NCBI GenBank assembly: GCA_039029935.1
Contig: JBCCFC010000729.1
Location: 1-6,958 of the forward strand
Origin: G039029935 sp039029935
GTDB lineage: Bacteria; Chloroflexota; Anaerolineae; Caldilineales; Caldilineaceae
Direction: 5' to 3'
DNA length: 6,958 bases
The notes beneath the pieces are model-generated. The model did no database searches. It was not told the DNA's origin and saw only the letters and a program-made list of their open reading frames with translations. Shown in pieces: positions 1-5,816 of the stretch; within the stretch, counting starts at the first letter, position 1; each line of letters opens with the position of its first letter. The position numbers and the translations under genes are program-made.

Positions 1-60
1 CATTAACCTCCGGAAGGTGTTCAATTTTTGCAAAAATTGAACACCTTCCGGAGGTTAATG
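1..60. repeat. Perfect 60-bp palindrome
   Basis: The first 30 bases are the exact reverse complement of the next 30, with no loop and no mismatch. The arm runs from CATTAACCTCCGGAAGGTG inward to CAATTTTTG at the centre. The palindrome starts 20 bp beyond the stop codon of the minus-strand amidotransferase gene, so its RNA could fold at that transcript's 3' end. No T tract follows the arms inside the window, so a standard intrinsic terminator cannot be claimed. It may extend past the left edge. It shares no obvious sequence with the other palindromes here. Confidence 0.93.
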
Positions 61-79
61 TCTACCTACGGGACCATGT

Positions 80-808
80 TTACTCTTTGATCACTGCCGC
101 CACCAGCTCATCAAAAAATCGCTGCTGCGATTCATCCTCTCCCGCACTCTTTTCAGGATGCCATTGGACCGCCACCAGCCAGGGATGGTCGGGCTTTTCT
201 ACAGCCTCGATAATTTCATCTTCAGCGCGGCTGACCACCGTCAATCCGGCGGCGACATCCTTAATGGCCTGATGGTGTCCCGAATAGGTTGTGGCACTGC
301 TGTCGCCCATGACTTCGGCCAAAAACGTGGCTGGCTCAATTTCGACAGGCTGCAATGCCCAAAAACCGCCTCCCGGGTTGCGATGGATGTCCTCGTCGCG
401 AACATCAGGAATATGCTCATACAGCGTCCCACCCATCGCCACGTTGAGCACCTGCATCCCACGACAAATACAGAAGGTAGGCATGTCGTTGAGCGCAATC
501 AGATGCTCTGCCAATGCCAACTCGGTTTCATCGCGCTCAGGGTCCATTCGAGTGAGGTTGGGGTGTTCAACGTTGCCACCATACATGTCAGGCGAAACAT
601 CGGCACCACCAGCAATGATAATGCCATCAACCACATCCAGCCACGCCTGCCATTGTGGTTCTCCTGGTGGTAGCAGTACAGGTACACCACCCGCCCGCCG
701 CACCGCATCTACATAGTCCGCAGGAATTGCATAAAATGCATCATAGGTTTTGCGCTCAACCGTTGTTTCATGACGACCATAGGTTGTAATGCCAATAATT
801 GCAGCCAT
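80..808 (-). CDS. Gamma-glutamyl-GABA hydrolase family protein (class I glutamine amidotransferase, peptidase C26)
   Basis: This 242-residue cytosolic enzyme belongs to the PuuD-like C26 family, which hydrolyses gamma-glutamyl amide bonds, for example gamma-glutamyl-GABA in putrescine breakdown. The sequence shows an oxyanion-side GGADVSP motif (residues 67-73), the nucleophile elbow CRGMQ with Cys115 followed by LNVAMGGTLYEHI, a substrate-side SGHHQ (176-180), and QWHPE (215-219) supplying His217 and Glu219. The Cys-His-Glu triad is therefore complete, and the length is about normal for the family. The ATG start has GAGGAG six bases upstream. No other polyamine gene lies nearby, so PuuD activity is an inference from family; another gamma-glutamyl compound could be the substrate. 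A 78-bp hairpin sits 53 bp upstream of the start, and a perfect palindrome follows the stop. Confidence 0.93.
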   Translation of the reverse strand: MAAIIGITTYGRHETTVERKTYDAFYAIPADYVDAVRRAGGVPVLLPPGEPQWQAWLDVVDGIIIAGGADVSPDMYGGNVEHPNLTRMDPERDETELALAEHLIALNDMPTFCICRGMQVLNVAMGGTLYEHIPDVRDEDIHRNPGGGFWALQPVEIEPATFLAEVMGDSSATTYSGHHQAIKDVAAGLTVVSRAEDEIIEAVEKPDHPWLVAVQWHPEKSAGEDESQQRFFDELVAAVIKE

Positions 809-860
809 AATTCTCCTCGACTGTTTTGTTATTTGTGTATTGATTGGATAAGTAAAAACT

Positions 861-938
861 TACAACAGCGGATTTGGGATGGGAACGTTTTTTTGTACGG
901 AGACAAAAAAACGTTCCCATCCCAAATCCGCTGTCGTA
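861..938. repeat. 78-bp near-perfect inverted repeat, copy 1 of a dispersed family
   Basis: Bases 861-896 pair with 903-938 over 36 positions, with a single mismatch (A864/C935) and a six-base loop, ACGGAG. Read from the right-hand end, the arm carries ATACGACAGCGG followed by ATTTGGGATGGGAACG. The same words recur at 1971-1998 with only two differences in 28 bases, so this is a repeated element. The T7/A7 tract lies next to the loop rather than at the stem base, so the structure does not look like an intrinsic terminator. It lies 5' of the amidotransferase gene. A REP or MITE-like origin is an inference; no transposase is present. Confidence 0.9.
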
Positions 939-1011
939 TATACATGTTTACCGAGTATATCACAAGGTTGTCTATACAAGGTTCTCTCTATACAAAGTTT
1001 CCAGAAAAGAA

Positions 1012-1038
1012 AAAGACCGCTGATTGTCAGCGGTCTTT
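1012..1038 (-). terminator. Intrinsic terminator of the hypothetical gene at 1106-1585
   Basis: A 12-bp stem pairs AAAGACCGCTGA (1012-1023) with TCAGCGGTCTTT (1027-1038) around a three-base loop. On the minus strand it is followed by a T-rich run (TTTTTCTTTTCT), as expected of a Rho-independent terminator. It lies 68 bp past the stop of the minus-strand gene. On the plus strand the T run is shorter. Confidence 0.8.
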
Positions 1039-1105
1039 CTCTTCACTTCTGCTTAATCACTTCTTATTCGGTGGGTTCACTCTTCATGGCAGGATGCCTA
1101 TGTAC

Positions 1106-1585
1106 TTAGACTAGCGGTGGTCCCCGTTCGCCCAGCCGATCTGGCTGATACTTGTTTGTGTTGAATTCACCATTATCAAGGCTGTACTTGCCGTCAGCCA
1201 ACCCTTCTGGCGAATCTGTCGCTGTCATCTCAACATCCACATCACGCATGTGTGAGAGCTTAATGATGAATTTGCGTTTGGTCTGCTGAAATGTGCCGCT
1301 GCCCCCCAAGTTAACTTCTTGTGCCTCGGTCTCTGCAAGGTGTGTTGTGCTGGCACTCAGTCCCGGATGTTCCTCTTCTTTCTGAACACCCAGTGTATCA
1401 AGGGTGAATGTTTCAAAACGCTGGCTTAATGAAACCAACTCAAATTTTTGTGCAATGGGTGATGACACATGCGTATCAATCAGCGGCGAAACGACAGGTG
1501 TCATTCTGATAACGATGAGTGCCAAAAAGATACAAACACGGGTTGTGTTGCACTTTGTATAGTGTATCTTTTTTAAATCATTCAT
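1106..1585 (-). CDS. Hypothetical protein with an N-terminal hydrophobic segment
   Basis: I do not recognise this protein. With the start chosen at 1585 it has 159 residues. A basic N terminus (MNDLKKIHYTK...TR) leads into a short hydrophobic core, VCIFLALIVI, then a Pro/Ser/Thr-rich stretch. This is the layout of a signal peptide or signal anchor, so the rest is probably outside the membrane. The remainder is polar, with an acidic patch (QKEEEHPG) in the middle and a soluble-looking, Asp/Asn/Gly-rich C-terminal third ending in GERGPPLV. Start choice is weak: in-frame ATGs at 1591 and 1630 would add 2 or 15 residues, and none has a strong ribosome binding site. The 11-bp word CAGCATGAAAA occurs twice around these starts (1586-1596 and 1602-1612). 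A clear terminator follows the stop. Coding status is likely but rests on length, composition and that terminator. Confidence 0.6.
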   Translation of the reverse strand: MNDLKKIHYTKCNTTRVCIFLALIVIRMTPVVSPLIDTHVSSPIAQKFELVSLSQRFETFTLDTLGVQKEEEHPGLSASTTHLAETEAQEVNLGGSGTFQQTKRKFIIKLSHMRDVDVEMTATDSPEGLADGKYSLDNGEFNTNKYQPDRLGERGPPLV

Positions 1586-1736
1586 CAGCATGAAAAAACC
1601 CCAGCATGAAAAGCTGTCATCCAAATACATACGCTTTAAAATCTGTTCTCTATCTTTAAAGAGACACTGTTGTTTTGGATAAATACATCAAATTGATGTC
1701 TCCCGAAATTTGGTAATGCGGTGCAATGCCGTTCTA

Positions 1737-1799
1737 ACCTGTCAATTACCTGTCAAAATCATAGCACTGTTTTGAGGCGCGTTTAATACGTCAATTGAC
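1737..1799. promoter_or_regulatory. Possible operator cluster of TGTCAA-type half-sites
   Basis: ACCTGTCAA occurs twice (1737-1745 and 1748-1756), exactly 11 bp apart, close to one helical turn. A perfect 10-bp palindrome, GTCAATTGAC, follows at 1790-1799. The shared core GTCAA and helical phasing resemble a protein binding array between divergent genes. No known regulator is assigned, and such short words can occur by chance. Confidence 0.25.
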
Positions 1800-1970
1800 A
1801 CAACGGCCTACGGAATCTGTCGGCACATGCATTTATGACAAAAACATATGGATATCATTACGATATAGCATATAAAAATAAGAAAATACCGCAATAAAAA
1901 TCTTAAGAACGTAGAGCAAAAAAAGCATGTTTGCCGTTTGTCTGGAGAGGCGGGTACACTTAGATAAAAC

Positions 1971-2038
1971 ATACGACAACGGATTAGGGATGGGAACGGG
2001 TTTTAGTCTTCATACACGGGAAAAATCCGTTGTCGTAT
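1971..2038. repeat. Degraded copy 2 of the dispersed hairpin family
   Basis: A perfect 15-bp stem pairs ATACGACAACGGATT (1971-1985) with its complement at 2024-2038; the 38-base interior no longer pairs well. Its left arm, including CGGATTAGGGATGGGAACG (1980-1998), matches the right arm of the 861-938 element (reverse complement) at 26 of 28 bases. The inner part of its own right arm has diverged or been replaced. It lies 73 bp upstream of the dioxygenase start, probably in or near the 5' untranslated region. Confidence 0.82.
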
Positions 2039-2111
2039 TTCATAGATTTATATCTAAAAACTTATTGAGTTTGACTTACTAAAACCAAATTGTATATAAA
2101 GGAGAGAAGAC

Positions 2112-2960
2112 ATGACTGCACAGGTAGAACTGACCAAAGCACAACAAGAACAATTTCGTGAGGATGGCTATGTGATGATTGAAAATGCACTGGCTCCATA
2201 TGGGATTGAGCGCGTCCGCGCTGCCTATGAATATGCCCAGCAGCAAACCGAAGAGGCATGGCGTAAGATGGTGGAGGGTGGTGTGTATAAGGGTGGGTAT
2301 GGACATGGTCCAGATGCCCACACGATGTCGGGTGTTTATGAATTTGATGAACTCTTTCTCGATATCGCGGAAAACCCCGTGGTATTGCCCTTGCTCAAAG
2401 AGGTGGTTGGGCAAACCGTTCAGTCGATGGAGATTGTGGCACACTGTCATCATGCGGGGACCAATGCGCATACTGCTTGGCATCGTGACTGGCCGCCCTA
2501 TCGCCATCCACAGTATGTACTCAAGGCCAAGGCATTTTACTTCTTGGATGATCAGACCGAAGACATGGGCTGTTTCTCGGTTGTACCCGGTAGCCACAAA
2601 CGCGATGCCTATCCACCACGCGACGAGTATGTCGATAATACGCTGGAAGAGATGCCGGGTATGAAAAAAATTGTGGGACCCGCAGGCAGTGCCATTGTCT
2701 GGGATGTCACGCTCTGGCACACGGGTACAGCCAACACCAGCGACCGAGACCGCCGCATCTTAATCTATGGCTACCAACCCTTCTGGGTCAAAAAGTGGGG
2801 CAGTACAAAGCCACCGCAACAAATTGTTGATTGGGCCAATACACCCCATCGCCGCCAATTGATGGGCATTCACGCCGTTGAAGGACGCGCCTCATGGGAC
2901 CGCAAGGATGTGCCGTATCTGCCTGAGCATGAGGAGATGGTGAAGGCGAAGCGGTTTTAG
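2112..2960 (+). CDS. Phytanoyl-CoA dioxygenase (PhyH) family protein
   Basis: This 282-residue protein is a cytosolic non-haem Fe(II)/2-oxoglutarate-dependent oxygenase of the PhyH family, whose members hydroxylate varied small molecules using O2 and 2-oxoglutarate. The metal-binding triad is visible: WHRDW gives His124 and Asp126, and LWHTG gives His203. Arg214/Arg215 in DRRILIYGY sit where the family binds the 2-oxoglutarate carboxylate. GCFSVVPGSHK (153-163) is the typical mid-domain signature. The N terminus (LTKAQQEQFREDGYVMIENAL) is also typical. The ATG start is preceded by AAAGGAGAG with about seven bases spacing. It stands alone on the plus strand, with repeat DNA on both sides and no terminator seen after it, so the neighbours do not reveal the substrate. 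The family call is firm; the reaction is unknown. Confidence 0.93.
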   Translation: MTAQVELTKAQQEQFREDGYVMIENALAPYGIERVRAAYEYAQQQTEEAWRKMVEGGVYKGGYGHGPDAHTMSGVYEFDELFLDIAENPVVLPLLKEVVGQTVQSMEIVAHCHHAGTNAHTAWHRDWPPYRHPQYVLKAKAFYFLDDQTEDMGCFSVVPGSHKRDAYPPRDEYVDNTLEEMPGMKKIVGPAGSAIVWDVTLWHTGTANTSDRDRRILIYGYQPFWVKKWGSTKPPQQIVDWANTPHRRQLMGIHAVEGRASWDRKDVPYLPEHEEMVKAKRF

Positions 2961-2964
2961 TGGA

Positions 2965-3020
2965 TGTGATAGTGTGATAGTGTGATAGTGTGATGGTGTG
3001 ATGGTGTGATGGTGTGATGG
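2965..3020. repeat. 8-bp tandem repeat array (TGTGATRG)7
   Basis: Seven uninterrupted octamers begin five bases after the dioxygenase stop codon: three TGTGATAG, then four TGTGATGG. The clean split between the two variants suggests recent expansion, probably by slipped-strand replication. Open reading on the minus strand through this array encodes only a low-complexity His/Thr/Ser peptide and is not counted as a gene. Confidence 0.95.
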
Positions 3021-3058
3021 TAGAACAGTATTCAGTGTATCAGTAGTGATTACTGACA

Positions 3059-3106
3059 CACCCACACACCCGTACACCCACACACCCACTCACCCATACA
3101 CCCACT
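3059..3106. repeat. Second 8-bp tandem array, CACCC-rich, six copies
   Basis: Six octamers of the form CACCC(A/G)(C/T)(A/T) run from 3059 to 3106, with a partial copy after. The copies are more diverged than those at 2965-3020. The plus strand is C/A-rich here and G/T-rich in the first array, so the two arrays have opposite strand bias. The 38 bp between them include a small hairpin, TCAGTA/TACTGA (3040-3056). Confidence 0.9.
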
Positions 3107-3155
3107 CACAGGATGAATGCTCACTAGAAAAAATAGATAAAGTTGGGTAAAGTGA

Positions 3156-3198
3156 TTATAGATAAATCGGCTCACTGAGCGACCAGCACTATCTATAA
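3156..3198. promoter_or_regulatory. Inverted repeat in the fni upstream region
   Basis: Perfect 9-bp arms TTATAGATA (3156-3164) and TATCTATAA (3190-3198) enclose a smaller GCTC-ACT-GAGC hairpin (3170-3180). The word TAGATAAA also occurs directly repeated at 3134 and 3159. The right arm contains TATAAA (3194-3199), a plausible -10 box about 27 bp before the fni start codon, but only a poor -35 match lies upstream. An operator or a 5' leader fold is possible; no factor is assigned. Confidence 0.3.
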
Positions 3199-3225
3199 AA
3201 ATTCAAGTATGATATTGGAGATGAT

Positions 3226-4254
3226 GTGACCATTCAGCAACGGAAAGCGGATCATATACGCATTAATTTGGAAGAGGATGTCGGATTTCTGCAATTAACC
3301 AATGGCCTTGAACACATCCGTCTTGAACACCAAGCACTGCCCGAATTACACTATAACGAGGTGGACACACGTCAAACAATTTTTGGCAAAGAACTTGCCG
3401 CCCCCATCTTGGTTAGCTCGATGACGGGTGGGACAGAACATGCACAGAAGATCAACCTCAACCTTGCCCAAGCAGCACAGGAATATGGACTGGCGTTGGG
3501 CATGGGCAGTCAGCGAGCGGCCATTGTTGCGGGCGAAACCATCGACACGTTTAAGGTACGCAGTGTTGCCCCTGATATTTTGCTCTTTGCCAATATTGGT
3601 GCAGTCCAGTTGAACTATGGCTTTGGCGTGGCGGAGTGTCAACAGGCGGTCGATATGATCGAAGCGGATGCGCTCTTTTTGCATTTGAATCCCATGCAGG
3701 AGGTATTCCAAGAGGGGGGCGACCTTGACTGGCGTCATCTGGTCGATAAGATTGCAACCATCTGTGCGCAGTTGGCTGTGCCTGTCATCATCAAGGAAGT
3801 GGGCTGGGGCATTAGCCATAGGGCCGCGACTCAATTACTAGAGGCTGGCGTGGCGGCCATTGATGTCGCTGGCGGTGGTGGTACGTCATGGAGCCAAGTG
3901 GAAATGCTCCGCGCCCCAACCGCGCGCCGTCAACGGTTGGCCGCAACGTTTCGCGATTGGGGCATCTCTACAGCGGACAGCTTGCGTACAGTCGCCCATA
4001 TTCGCGATGAATATAACTGCCCAGAGTTGGTGATCACTGCCAGTGGTGGTATACGTAATGGGCTAGAGATTGCAAAATGTGTTGCGTTGGGTGCAGACTT
4101 GGTTGGGTTGGCTTCGCCATTCCTCAAATGTGCCGTCGTCTCGGCGGAGGCGGTCATGGAAGAGATGTCCATCTTGCAGGAGGAACTGAAAATTGCCATG
4201 TTTTGTAGTGGCACACAGAATTTGACAGCACTACGCGGTTCAGTAGAGGTGTGA
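3226..4254 (+). CDS. fni: Type 2 isopentenyl-diphosphate delta-isomerase
   Basis: This 342-residue cytosolic flavoenzyme interconverts isopentenyl and dimethylallyl diphosphate, supplying both C5 units for isoprenoids such as carotenoids, quinone tails and polyprenols; it needs FMN, NAD(P)H and Mg2+. The sequence has the N-terminal RKADHI substrate motif (residues 6-11), SSMTGGT (64-70), MGSQRA (93-98), HLNPMQE (153-159, with the Gln and the Mg-binding Glu), KEVG (190-193), GGGGTSW (216-222) and the FMN-phosphate site ASGGIRNG (272-279). The length is normal. The start is GTG: it has GGAG five bases upstream, and no nearby later start would keep RKADHI. An ATGATGTGA mini-frame overlaps this GTG, which may lower initiation. 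It stands alone on the plus strand and ends before a strong bidirectional terminator. It is unrelated in fold to type 1 idi. Confidence 0.96.
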   Translation: MTIQQRKADHIRINLEEDVGFLQLTNGLEHIRLEHQALPELHYNEVDTRQTIFGKELAAPILVSSMTGGTEHAQKINLNLAQAAQEYGLALGMGSQRAAIVAGETIDTFKVRSVAPDILLFANIGAVQLNYGFGVAECQQAVDMIEADALFLHLNPMQEVFQEGGDLDWRHLVDKIATICAQLAVPVIIKEVGWGISHRAATQLLEAGVAAIDVAGGGGTSWSQVEMLRAPTARRQRLAATFRDWGISTADSLRTVAHIRDEYNCPELVITASGGIRNGLEIAKCVALGADLVGLASPFLKCAVVSAEAVMEEMSILQEELKIAMFCSGTQNLTALRGSVEV

Positions 4255-4273
4255 GAGCCTCTCTGCCCAGATT

Positions 4274-4357
4274 GTGCTGCTGACGACGCTGGGTGCGTTG
4301 CTACTGGCGAAGGCCGCTGTTGCGCTGAAAATCTGTGTCAGCATGATGATCAAGTGA
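4274..4357 (+). other. Possible 27-codon hydrophobic reading frame or gene remnant
   Basis: From a GTG at 4274 to a TGA at 4355-4357 the frame reads VLLTTLGALLLAKAAVALKI followed by CVSMMIK, which looks like one membrane helix with a basic end. The frame is open back to a stop at about 4245, inside fni. No good ribosome binding site is visible. It could be a decayed fragment of a membrane protein, a small membrane peptide, or chance. Confidence is low. Confidence 0.15.
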
Positions 4358-4427
4358 ACAAGTCCTTAATATCTTTTGCAGTCGCAACTCAAACATCAAG
4401 TCGGTTTCGTAACTCGCCAGATTAGGG

Positions 4428-4507
4428 TAAAAAAAGAGAGAGCATTGAAACAAAACAGTACAGTTTCATAATTGTACTGTTTTGTTTCAATGCTCTCTCT
4501 TTTTTTA
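4428..4507. terminator. 80-bp palindrome acting as a likely bidirectional terminator
   Basis: Bases 4428-4462 pair perfectly with 4473-4507 (35 bp), leaving a 10-base loop, GTTTCATAAT. The stem base is an A7/T7 tract, so each strand ends its hairpin with a run of T. It sits between the converging fni gene (stop at 4254) and the small minus-strand gene (stop at 4624), where a shared terminator is expected. The stem is far longer than a usual intrinsic terminator. Confidence 0.85.
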
Positions 4508-4623
4508 TGCCCTCTATTGTCGGTTATCAAACTGTGATTAGGCCGCACTCATCTTGGGATGGATTGGCTCCAACCAGACAAGTCGTTTGAATTTACGCGA
4601 GGATTTGATCTAGCAACCCAAAT

Positions 4624-4812
4624 TCATTTCTCTTTGGTAATACTTTGTACGGGCGCAGCTTTTACACCTGATTTAGAGATGATATGTGGCTGGCGAAGAC
4701 TGGCTAGAACATATTTATTGTTCGTCCCCACACTTTGCTCCCGCTTGCGCAGTTGCACAATACTATATTTCCCATTTTGAGAAACCACTGAAGATTGTTT
4801 TGACGTACTCAT
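4624..4812 (-). CDS. Small basic hypothetical protein, downstream partner of the GAF gene
   Basis: I do not recognise this 62-residue protein. It is strongly basic (about ten Lys/Arg against two Glu), rich in Ser, Gln and Val, with no Cys, Trp or membrane segment. The middle part (NGKYSIVQLRKREQSVG) could form a beta-hairpin or short helix, and the basic character would suit nucleic acid or membrane-surface binding; this is inference. The ATG at 4812 is chosen because AGGTGAGG lies just upstream, with GGTGA ending five bases from it. A GTG three codons earlier overlaps that site and is less likely. It begins 24 bp after the stop of the membrane GAF gene on the same strand, so the two probably share one mRNA ending at the palindrome 4428-4507. 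Confidence 0.6.
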   Translation of the reverse strand: MSTSKQSSVVSQNGKYSIVQLRKREQSVGTNNKYVLASLRQPHIISKSGVKAAPVQSITKEK

Positions 4813-4836
4813 ATACCTCACCTATTATTTATTTTT

Positions 4837-5616
4837 TTATCGAAGCAATATGCCATCTTTAAAATTAATCAGTACACTAGATAACATTTCTGCATACTCA
4901 TTAATATAATCCCCAATTGCCTCTTTGTCAAGGTGCGATATCTCAACTGTATCCGTACTGTCAAAATTTAGGACCCCAATGACTTGTTGATCAAACCAGA
5001 TGGGGACGCTAAGGACAGACTTTAGCCCCCCGTTGATCTTCTTTTGTGGCTCTGTCATGAACTCTCTGGGTTCGGGGTATTTATGTTCGTCGTAGATCCT
5101 CATCGTGTTGTCTTCCCACGCTTGACCACATGTCCCTTCCCCCTTTCGCCACATTTGATCAAGCTCAGTCTGGCTGTAGCTAAACGATGTAAACCCATCT
5201 GTTTCATCACCAACCCAGTTTGGCGCAAGATTATAATAAACTTTCAAAACATCACTTTGGAACCAAGGACGCTTTGTTTTTAGCATTAAATTAACGCGTA
5301 TACTGTCAGAAACGACCAATTCTTGATCAAAAACAATCATGTAATATCCTTCGATTAGCCGCTCTAAGAACGTCTCGACCACATCGCGCATTGTCTTTAC
5401 ATGATGCGCGGATGCGGGTTTGGGGCGATTTACGCTAATGTAGTGGGCAAAAAAGAGGATCATGATTAACCCATAGATGTAGAGTTTATTTGTCGCGATC
5501 AACTCAATAAGCGCACGTCCCCCAAGGGAGTCCACTTCTAATGAGGAAAGGTAGTCGACAAAAGGGAAACCTGCAAACAATATAAAGGGGATAATTGCAT
5601 CTCTTAAAATCCGCAT
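4837..5616 (-). CDS. Membrane-anchored GAF-domain protein
   Basis: This 259-residue protein has two N-terminal hydrophobic segments (about residues 6-22 and 44-61) separated by a short polar loop, then a cytosolic GAF domain (about 75-250). GAF hallmarks are GEGTCGQAWEDN (159-170) and KSVLSVPIWFDQQVIGVLNF (199-218), the latter being the core beta-sheet region. GAF domains bind small ligands such as cyclic nucleotides, tetrapyrroles or metabolites, or sense redox state; the ligand here is unknown. No kinase, phosphatase, cyclase or DNA-binding output domain is attached, so signalling must act through a partner or by conformational change at the membrane. The ATG is preceded by AGGAGA with seven bases spacing, and a promoter lies at 5644-5672. 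The basic protein at 4624-4812 is the co-transcribed candidate partner. Confidence 0.85.
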   Translation of the reverse strand: MRILRDAIIPFILFAGFPFVDYLSSLEVDSLGGRALIELIATNKLYIYGLIMILFFAHYISVNRPKPASAHHVKTMRDVVETFLERLIEGYYMIVFDQELVVSDSIRVNLMLKTKRPWFQSDVLKVYYNLAPNWVGDETDGFTSFSYSQTELDQMWRKGEGTCGQAWEDNTMRIYDEHKYPEPREFMTEPQKKINGGLKSVLSVPIWFDQQVIGVLNFDSTDTVEISHLDKEAIGDYINEYAEMLSSVLINFKDGILLR

Positions 5617-5643
5617 CGTTATTTCTCCTACACTCCGATGAAT

Positions 5644-5672
5644 TTTATATTTTTTTACTATTTTAAACTCAA
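5644..5672 (-). promoter_or_regulatory. Sigma70-type promoter of the GAF operon
   Basis: On the minus strand TTGAGT (5672-5667) is followed by a 17-bp A/T-rich spacer and TATAAA (5649-5644). Both boxes match the consensus well and the spacing is optimal. The predicted start near 5637 leaves a leader of about 20 bases containing the AGGAGA ribosome binding site. No operator is evident, though a long imperfect hairpin lies 21 bp upstream of the -35 box. Confidence 0.55.
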
Positions 5673-5693
5673 AAAGGATACTTGGCTGCTAGA

Positions 5694-5793
5694 CCGAAAC
5701 AAGCCTACCACAGATTTTATCAATTTGATCTCTATCGTTTCTCTAGATTTCCTATCAAATACCTCTATCTGATGGGTTAGTGACTTGTTTCGG
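5694..5793. other. 100-nt imperfect hairpin, candidate structured RNA or decayed palindrome
   Basis: Outer arms CCGAAACAAG (5694-5703) and CTTGTTTCGG (5784-5793) pair perfectly. Inside them, nearly in register, pair CTACC with GG(T)TAG, CAGAT (5711-5715) with ATCTG (5767-5771), ATTTGAT (5723-5729) with ATCAAAT (5754-5760), and TCTA with TAGA. This gives about 31 bp with small bulges. Nested arms in one register argue against chance. It lies between the GAF promoter and the terminator at 5817-5848. The strand, and whether it is transcribed, cannot be told from sequence. Confidence 0.45.
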
Positions 5794-5816
5794 GCCGATT
5801 TGAGCTTTTTGTCAAT

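Larger units (their letters stand above)
1586..2111. other. Long non-coding interval between divergent genes
   Basis: I see no convincing gene here. The left end probably holds the promoter of the minus-strand hypothetical gene, including a small inverted repeat CTTTAAA/TTTAAAG (1634-1640 and 1655-1661) and an odd palindrome, ACATCAA-A-TTGATGT (1685-1699). The centre has TGTCAA-type repeats (1737-1799). The AT-rich part around 1840-1930 shows no clear gene. The right end carries the second copy of the hairpin family (1971-2038), then about 70 bp of AT-rich leader before the dioxygenase gene. Confidence 0.6.
4255..4623. other. Convergent intergenic region after fni
   Basis: This gap separates fni from the converging small gene at 4624. 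The first 100 bp are GC-richer and keep a coding-like frame (4274-4357, listed separately). The centre holds the long terminator palindrome. The stretch 4508-4623 shows nothing I can assign. Confidence 0.55.

Noticed and set aside
158..673. Plus-strand open frame of 171 codons
   Set aside because: It is antisense to the amidotransferase gene, which carries a complete catalytic motif set; no ribosome binding site or recognisable motif supports the plus-strand frame.
861..938. Intrinsic terminator for a plus-strand transcript
   Set aside because: The T7 tract is next to the loop, within the stem, and no T run follows the stem base on either strand.
770..1114. Overlapping plus-strand open frames across the hairpin and terminator region
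   Set aside because: They read through the 78-bp inverted repeat and the intrinsic terminator, and their translations are low in normal protein features.
2071..2098. TTGACT-N16-TATATA promoter-like boxes before the dioxygenase gene
   Set aside because: Transcription would begin at or after the AAAGGAGAG ribosome binding site, removing it from the mRNA, so these boxes are probably AT-rich leader sequence.
2079..2720. Minus-strand open frame of 213 codons
   Set aside because: It is a shadow of the dioxygenase gene, whose iron-binding residues and start site are clear.
2892..3089. Minus-strand open frame rich in His, Thr and Ser
   Set aside because: It is generated by the two octamer arrays and the antisense end of the dioxygenase gene; the repeats alone explain its composition.
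2965..3106. CRISPR-like repeat array
   Set aside because: The units are 8 bp with no spacers between them, so these are simple tandem repeats.
3346..3834. Minus-strand open frame inside fni
   Set aside because: Fully antisense to fni, which has all its family motifs.
4559..4780. Plus-strand open frame of 73 codons
   Set aside because: It is antisense to the small basic protein gene, which has a much better ribosome binding site and operon context; this frame has none.
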